A stretch of 64,000 nt of DNA from Geminicoccus harenae. GTDB lineage: Bacteria; Pseudomonadota; Alphaproteobacteria; Geminicoccales; Geminicoccaceae. Location of the stretch: the NCBI RefSeq assembly GCF_019800005.1, contig NZ_JABGCL010000012.1:62001-126000 (forward strand), written 5' to 3'. A program made the translations under genes and the position numbers. The notes under the pieces are model-generated. The model worked only from the letters and a program-made list of their open reading frames with translations. It had not been told where the DNA came from and did not search any database. Position 1 is the stretch's first letter. Every line of letters starts with the position of its first letter. Shown here piece after piece: positions 63,663-64,000 of this stretch.

Positions 63663-64000
63663 TCAGAGCCGCTCGTAGGCCGCGTCGATCAGGCGGACCC
63701 GGCTGACGAAGCCGGTCTCCTCGTCGATCTCGGTGCCGAGCGAGAGGGTGCCGGTCACCAGGATCGGCAGGTTGAAGTCGACCCAGTCCTGCTTCTGGCG
63801 CAGGCGGACCAGCACGATGTCCTGCGGCCAGTCCGCCTCCTTGTCGCAGAACGGGCAGACCGCCATCGGCATCTTGGTGAGCACGAAGAAGGGGGCGTCG
63901 GGCTTGAGCGGCGGGGCCATGAAGCCCTGAATCTGCACGGGCTCGTCGGCCAGCGCCAGCGCCTCCTCGGAAAAGGCGGCGCCCCTGCCGTAGATGTCGC
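63663..64000 (-). CDS. Partial small periplasmic-type protein (5' end outside window), DUF3299-like
   Basis: The frame is open to the window edge and encodes at least 111 residues. PVQIQGFMAPPLKPDAPFFV, VCPFCDKEADWPQDIVLV with two Cys, and ILVTGTLSLGTEIDEETGFV resemble DUF3299 lipoproteins that sit beside FtsX-type ABC transporters and may bind a metal. It is three bases from the permease and in the same operon. Confidence 0.65.
   Translation of the reverse strand, partial: DIYGRGAAFSEEALALADEPVQIQGFMAPPLKPDAPFFVLTKMPMAVCPFCDKEADWPQDIVLVRLRQKQDWVDFNLPILVTGTLSLGTEIDEETGFVSRVRLIDAAYERL

Overview
This window is about 70% GC and comes from an alphaproteobacterium, probably in or near the Rhodospirillales/Geminicoccales. 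The evidence is the gene order ntrB-ntrC-ntrY-ntrX-trkA-dat-hfq-hflX, the fused ispDF next to pgpA and cinA, and the block ffh-rpsP-rimM-trmD-rplS-leuC-leuD-leuB-asd facing dapF-mtaB. This placement is inferred from protein similarity and gene order read by eye; no database search was made. No tRNA, rRNA, CRISPR array, prophage or complete insertion sequence was seen.

Positions 1-11.5 kb are an accessory and signalling region. It starts with the end of a sigma-54 activator and a small PilZ-like gene behind a consensus -24/-12 promoter. A 1050-residue membrane-gamma-glutamyltransferase fusion, a cation efflux transporter, a membrane class III cyclase, a GGDEF protein, a stress-type SDR, a Pmp3-type peptide and an orphan AAA ATPase follow. 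The stretch closes with a chimeric gene remnant (VOC head, alcohol dehydrogenase tail). Two small genes (59 and 76 aa) lead into the next part.

Positions 12.4-28.7 kb hold two complete TRAP transporters on opposite strands. The first is followed by an SDR dehydrogenase. The second sits in a tight operon with two tandem enolase-superfamily acid-sugar dehydratase paralogues. Between them are a hybrid histidine kinase, an AsmA-like protein with an internal duplication, and a YdeP-type molybdopterin oxidoreductase.

Positions 29-33 kb carry a small hydrophilic protein, a cupin, a FUSC-family membrane protein and an ECF sigma/anti-sigma pair. Upstream of the sigma gene is a 650-base region with two near-identical divergent promoters. 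One serves the sigma gene; the other points into sequence with RNA-like stems and one odd small ORF.

Positions 33-47 kb are core: ispDF-pgpA-cinA, then the nitrogen two-component systems NtrBC and NtrYX, trkA, a D-amino-acid transaminase, hfq and hflX. Neither ntrY nor hflX has an ATG, GTG or TTG at the start their homology demands. xseA-mazG and a D-lyxose-type isomerase run the other way.

Positions 48.8-50 kb hold a frameshifted Uma2-family gene beside an intact paralogue. Positions 50-60.5 kb are the leucine/aspartate-pathway and ribosome/SRP block, with a palindromic repeat array between leuD and leuB. The window ends with a second class III cyclase (TolB-like and TPR-like regions), an FtsX-type ABC permease and a gene cut by the window edge.
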